NCBI GenBank assembly: GCA_002704345.1
Contig: PAGD01000032.1
Coordinates: forward strand, 6,557-15,232
Length of the DNA: 8,676 bases
DNA from: Rhodobiaceae bacterium
GTDB taxonomy: Bacteria > Pseudomonadota > Alphaproteobacteria > MED-G09
Reading direction: 5' to 3'
This document shows positions 6,548-8,676 of the stretch, in pieces. Position numbers and translations under genes: made by a program. The notes beneath the pieces are model-generated. The model was not told where the DNA came from. It worked only from the letters and a program-made list of their open reading frames with translations, and did no database searches. Within the stretch, counting starts at the first letter, position 1, and each line of letters opens with the position of its first letter.

Positions 6548-8169
6548 TTAGATAAAAATGTCTTACCATTAATATGGTCTGATATTTTTTCAGCCATCAT
6601 AATAGTTGGTGCATTTGTATTTCCTGCAATCAAACTTGGCATTAAAGATGCGTCAACTACCCTTAAGGAGTCCACTCCATAGACTTGCCCATGCTCATTG
6701 GTTACTGATAAATTATCTATTCCCATTTTACATGTACCGACTGGATGATAGAGTGTTTCACTGGTCTCTCTTATCCATTTATCTAATTCAATATCATCAT
6801 TTATATTGATATCCTTACCAGGCTTAAGTTGATCACCTCTATATTCATCAAAAACTGGTTGCATAAAGACTCTATTGGCTTCTCTTAGGCCATTACGTGT
6901 ATCAATCAAATCTTGTTCTGCAGAAAAATAATTTGGAAACATTAATGGATCATCATTTGGATCAGAGCTTTTTAGCGAAATGTGCCCTCTGCTTTGTGGC
7001 CTACATAAATACACAAGGTTCGAAAATCCGTGTTCTTGAGGAACACCAGCTCTCCCATGAACATCTTGCATTGCGATTGATACATAATGTATTTGAATAT
7101 CTGGTATTTCTTTTTCGGGATTTGATTTTATAAAAGCCCCTCCAACACAAGGAGGGTTTGCTGCATCACCGGTCCCTGTTACTAAGTACTTAACACCTGC
7201 GAGCATTGTACCTAAGAAATTAGCTGATCTATGAAGTGTTACTGGTTGTGTACATTGAAATTGACTTACTACAGCAATGTGATCTTGTAAGTTTTTACCT
7301 ACCCCTTTTAATTCATGAACAATTTCTATTCCATGCTTTTTAATTTCTTCAGAATCTCCTATTCCACTTCTCATTAATATTTGAGGTGAATTAACTGCTC
7401 CGGAAGATAGAATTATTTCTTTATTACCTCTACAAAAAACTCTTTTTCCTTTATTGATATACTCTATTCCAATAGCTTTTTTATTTTTAAATATCACTTT
7501 ATCAACTGTTATATTAATCTTGGTATATAAATTTTTTCTTTTAAGTGCAGGATGAAGGTAGGCCCTAGCAGAGCTGAACCTTTTTGAACCTTTTATGGTA
7601 TGCTCATAACGAGAAAAACCTTCTTGTTGCTTGCCATTAAAATCATTTGTTAGAGGAAAACCAGCCTGAGAACCTGCTTCAATAAATTTATCCAGAAGTA
7701 TGTCATCATCTCTAGTAGATTTTTTAACATTTAGAGGACCATTTTTTCCATGATACTCTTCATCACCATCTCCTTCATAATTTTCAGCTCTTTTAAAATA
7801 AGGAAGCACATCATCGTAGGACCATCCCGGATTTCCTAATTGTCTCCAATGATCATAATCAGAAGAATGACCTCTGGTATAAATCATTGCATTAATAGAG
7901 GAGGATCCTCCCCAACCTCTACCTCTTGGCCAGAATAATTTTCTTCCAGCTGTATTACTCTCTGGTTCTGTTTCAAAACCATAATTTAGTTTGCTAGAAT
8001 TTGGTACTATTTGTGAATAACCTGATGGCATATGAATAAATAGATTGGTATCTTTTCCTCCAGCCTCAATAATTAAAACAGTATTTTTTTTATTTTCTGA
8101 TAGCTTATTTGCTAAAACACATCCAGCACTACCAGCGCCAACGATTATATAGTCGTAATGTTCTTCCAT
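6544..8169 (-). CDS. GMC family FAD-dependent oxidoreductase, choline dehydrogenase-like
   Basis: This is a complete 541-residue glucose-methanol-choline family flavoenzyme. The FAD dinucleotide motif GAGSAGCVLA is at residues 11-20 and the ribose-binding IIEAGG at 33-38. GMC signature 1 (PRGRGWGGSSSINAMIYTRG) is at 81-100 and signature 2 (SGAVNSPQILMRSGIG) at 256-271. The catalytic His475 in YHPVGTCKMG (bases 6745-6747) and Asn519 in GNTNAPT complete the active site. The sequence is collinear with bacterial choline dehydrogenase, but the family also includes aliphatic alcohol and polyethylene-glycol dehydrogenases, and no betaine aldehyde dehydrogenase or BetI regulator is nearby, so choline is not assured. 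It oxidises an alcohol to an aldehyde and probably passes electrons to the respiratory chain. No signal peptide is visible. The ATG at 8167-8169 is preceded on the minus strand by AGGTA (complement of 8177-8181), seven bases away. Confidence 0.92.
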   Translation of the reverse strand: MEEHYDYIIVGAGSAGCVLANKLSENKKNTVLIIEAGGKDTNLFIHMPSGYSQIVPNSSKLNYGFETEPESNTAGRKLFWPRGRGWGGSSSINAMIYTRGHSSDYDHWRQLGNPGWSYDDVLPYFKRAENYEGDGDEEYHGKNGPLNVKKSTRDDDILLDKFIEAGSQAGFPLTNDFNGKQQEGFSRYEHTIKGSKRFSSARAYLHPALKRKNLYTKINITVDKVIFKNKKAIGIEYINKGKRVFCRGNKEIILSSGAVNSPQILMRSGIGDSEEIKKHGIEIVHELKGVGKNLQDHIAVVSQFQCTQPVTLHRSANFLGTMLAGVKYLVTGTGDAANPPCVGGAFIKSNPEKEIPDIQIHYVSIAMQDVHGRAGVPQEHGFSNLVYLCRPQSRGHISLKSSDPNDDPLMFPNYFSAEQDLIDTRNGLREANRVFMQPVFDEYRGDQLKPGKDININDDIELDKWIRETSETLYHPVGTCKMGIDNLSVTNEHGQVYGVDSLRVVDASLMPSLIAGNTNAPTIMMAEKISDHINGKTFLSN

Positions 8170-8321
8170 ATTGTATTACCTAAAAAATAAATTGATTTTA
8201 AATCATGTACTAGCTTTTGCCATACATCAATAAAGATTTTATAAAAATATTATTAAGAAACTGTAAACTAGTTTATAAGCCCTAAATATTACTTATACGA
8301 TATGTTTCTTAGGGGGAAATT
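8170..8321. promoter_or_regulatory. Divergent promoter region between GMC oxidoreductase and acyltransferase
   Basis: This 152-base AT-rich gap must carry promoters in both directions. It contains two small palindromes: TGATTT-T-AAATCA at 8193-8205, close to the GMC start, and the perfect 12-mer TAAACTAGTTTA at 8264-8275 near the middle. AGGGGG at 8311-8316 is a strong ribosome site for the plus-strand gene. TATACGAT at 8295-8302 could be a -10 region but is too close to judge. No small gene or RNA was recognised. Confidence 0.4.
8264..8275. promoter_or_regulatory. Perfect 12-bp palindrome, candidate operator
   Basis: TAAACTAGTTTA equals its own reverse complement and lies between divergent genes, where a shared regulator site would be expected. 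A few such palindromes are expected by chance in an AT-rich window of this size, so only its position gives it weight. Confidence 0.25.
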
Positions 8322-8676
8322 GTGAGTAAAAAAATAATAAGAATTTCTGAAAGTCAAATCCCCGAGAGATTAAGGGGAAATAGAAATATACTTTTAAAGT
8401 CTATTGGTAAAATGGGTATTAATTTATCGGGATGGACAATTAAAGGAATGGTTCCTGACGAAGAAAGGATAGTTATCATTGCCGCTCCCCATACTTCAAA
8501 TTGGGATTTTATTTTGGCTATGATGGCTATTTTTGGTTTAAATATTAAAATTAAGTGGCTTGGAAAAGACTCTATATTTAAACCTGGCTTTAAGTGGTTT
8601 TTTAATTGGTTAGGCGGAATACCAGTTAATAGAGAAGAACCTAATGCCCTAATAGATAATGTTGTTAAGGTTGTCA
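8322..8676 (+). CDS. Lysophospholipid (1-acylglycerol-3-phosphate) acyltransferase family protein, 3' truncated by window edge
   Basis: The frame from GTG 8322 stays open to the window edge, giving 118 residues of a PlsC-like glycerolipid acyltransferase. The GTG follows AGGGGG at 8311-8316 with a 5-base spacer, which decides the start. The catalytic HX4D box is present as HTSNWD (His57, Asp62), preceded by the hydrophobic IVIIAAP. GKDSIFKPGF at 81-90 is at the acceptor-binding block II position, and WLGGIPVNRE at 96-105 is block III, whose Arg contacts the phosphate. The HTSNWD form is typical of a shorter bacterial branch distinct from classic PlsC (usually NHxxxxD). The expected role is to transfer an acyl group to a lysophospholipid or related lipid at the inner membrane. 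The C-terminal half is unseen. It is probably independent of the catabolic genes, being transcribed away from the GMC gene. Confidence 0.85.
   Translation, partial: MSKKIIRISESQIPERLRGNRNILLKSIGKMGINLSGWTIKGMVPDEERIVIIAAPHTSNWDFILAMMAIFGLNIKIKWLGKDSIFKPGFKWFFNWLGGIPVNREEPNALIDNVVKVV

Noticed and set aside
6606..7133. Two plus-strand open frames antisense to the GMC gene
   Set aside because: They are shadows of a well-conserved flavoenzyme and their translations match no family I know.
6544..8676. Glycine betaine synthesis locus
   Set aside because: Only a GMC protein is present; there is no betaine aldehyde dehydrogenase, regulator or choline carrier, and the next gene is a lipid acyltransferase.
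1..8676. CRISPR array, defence system, prophage or biosynthetic cluster
   Set aside because: No regularly spaced repeats, Cas, toxin-antitoxin, integrase, capsid or assembly-line domains were seen; every substantial gene belongs to a common metabolic, transport or lipid family.

Overview
The window is compact, strongly AT-rich bacterial DNA with short intergenic gaps, Shine-Dalgarno-type starts and many A/T-ending codons. Gene content (Rieske oxygenase, short-chain dehydrogenases, crotonase, GMC flavoenzyme, organic-acid-type MFS carrier) suits a streamlined marine heterotrophic proteobacterium, for example a SAR86-like gammaproteobacterium. That placement is an inference from composition and gene content, since no phylogenetic marker is present. 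No rRNA, tRNA, CRISPR array, insertion sequence or phage gene was seen, and no gap exceeds 300 bases.

Layout. Bases 1-2583 (+) hold a probable operon: the C-terminal catalytic part of a Rieske oxygenase alpha subunit cut by the window edge, a D-glycerate 3-kinase-type P-loop kinase and an alpha/beta hydrolase. A classical SDR oxidoreductase lies on the minus strand at 2597-3379. It meets the hydrolase tail to tail and is divergent from a second, C-factor-like SDR (3534-4229, +) across a 154-bp gap that contains a dyad and a TATAAT box. Next come an MFS carrier (4379-5662, +) and an enoyl-CoA hydratase/isomerase family protein (best start 5771, ending 6547, +). The latter overlaps by 4 bp the end of a minus-strand GMC oxidoreductase (6544-8169). 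After a 152-bp divergent gap with two small palindromes, a PlsC-like acyltransferase (8322 onward, +) runs off the right edge.

How the genes may work together. The carrier could import a small organic acid or related compound. The Rieske enzyme and the GMC flavoenzyme are oxidative entry steps, the SDRs interconvert alcohols and ketones, the hydrolase cleaves an ester or C-C bond, and the crotonase handles a CoA thioester. The kinase would feed glycerate into glycolysis as a phosphoglycerate. This is a plausible catabolic neighbourhood, but no substrate can be read from the sequence, and an acyl-CoA ligase, an aldehyde dehydrogenase, the Rieske electron-transfer partners and a regulator are all absent here. 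The acyltransferase is probably a housekeeping lipid gene unrelated to the rest.

The window looks like accessory metabolism built from known families. I did not find convincing evidence of a wholly new system. The most informative oddities are an Asp-to-Asn change at the expected catalytic-acid position of the hydrolase, loss of the NAG asparagine in the second SDR, and the dyad between the divergent SDR genes.
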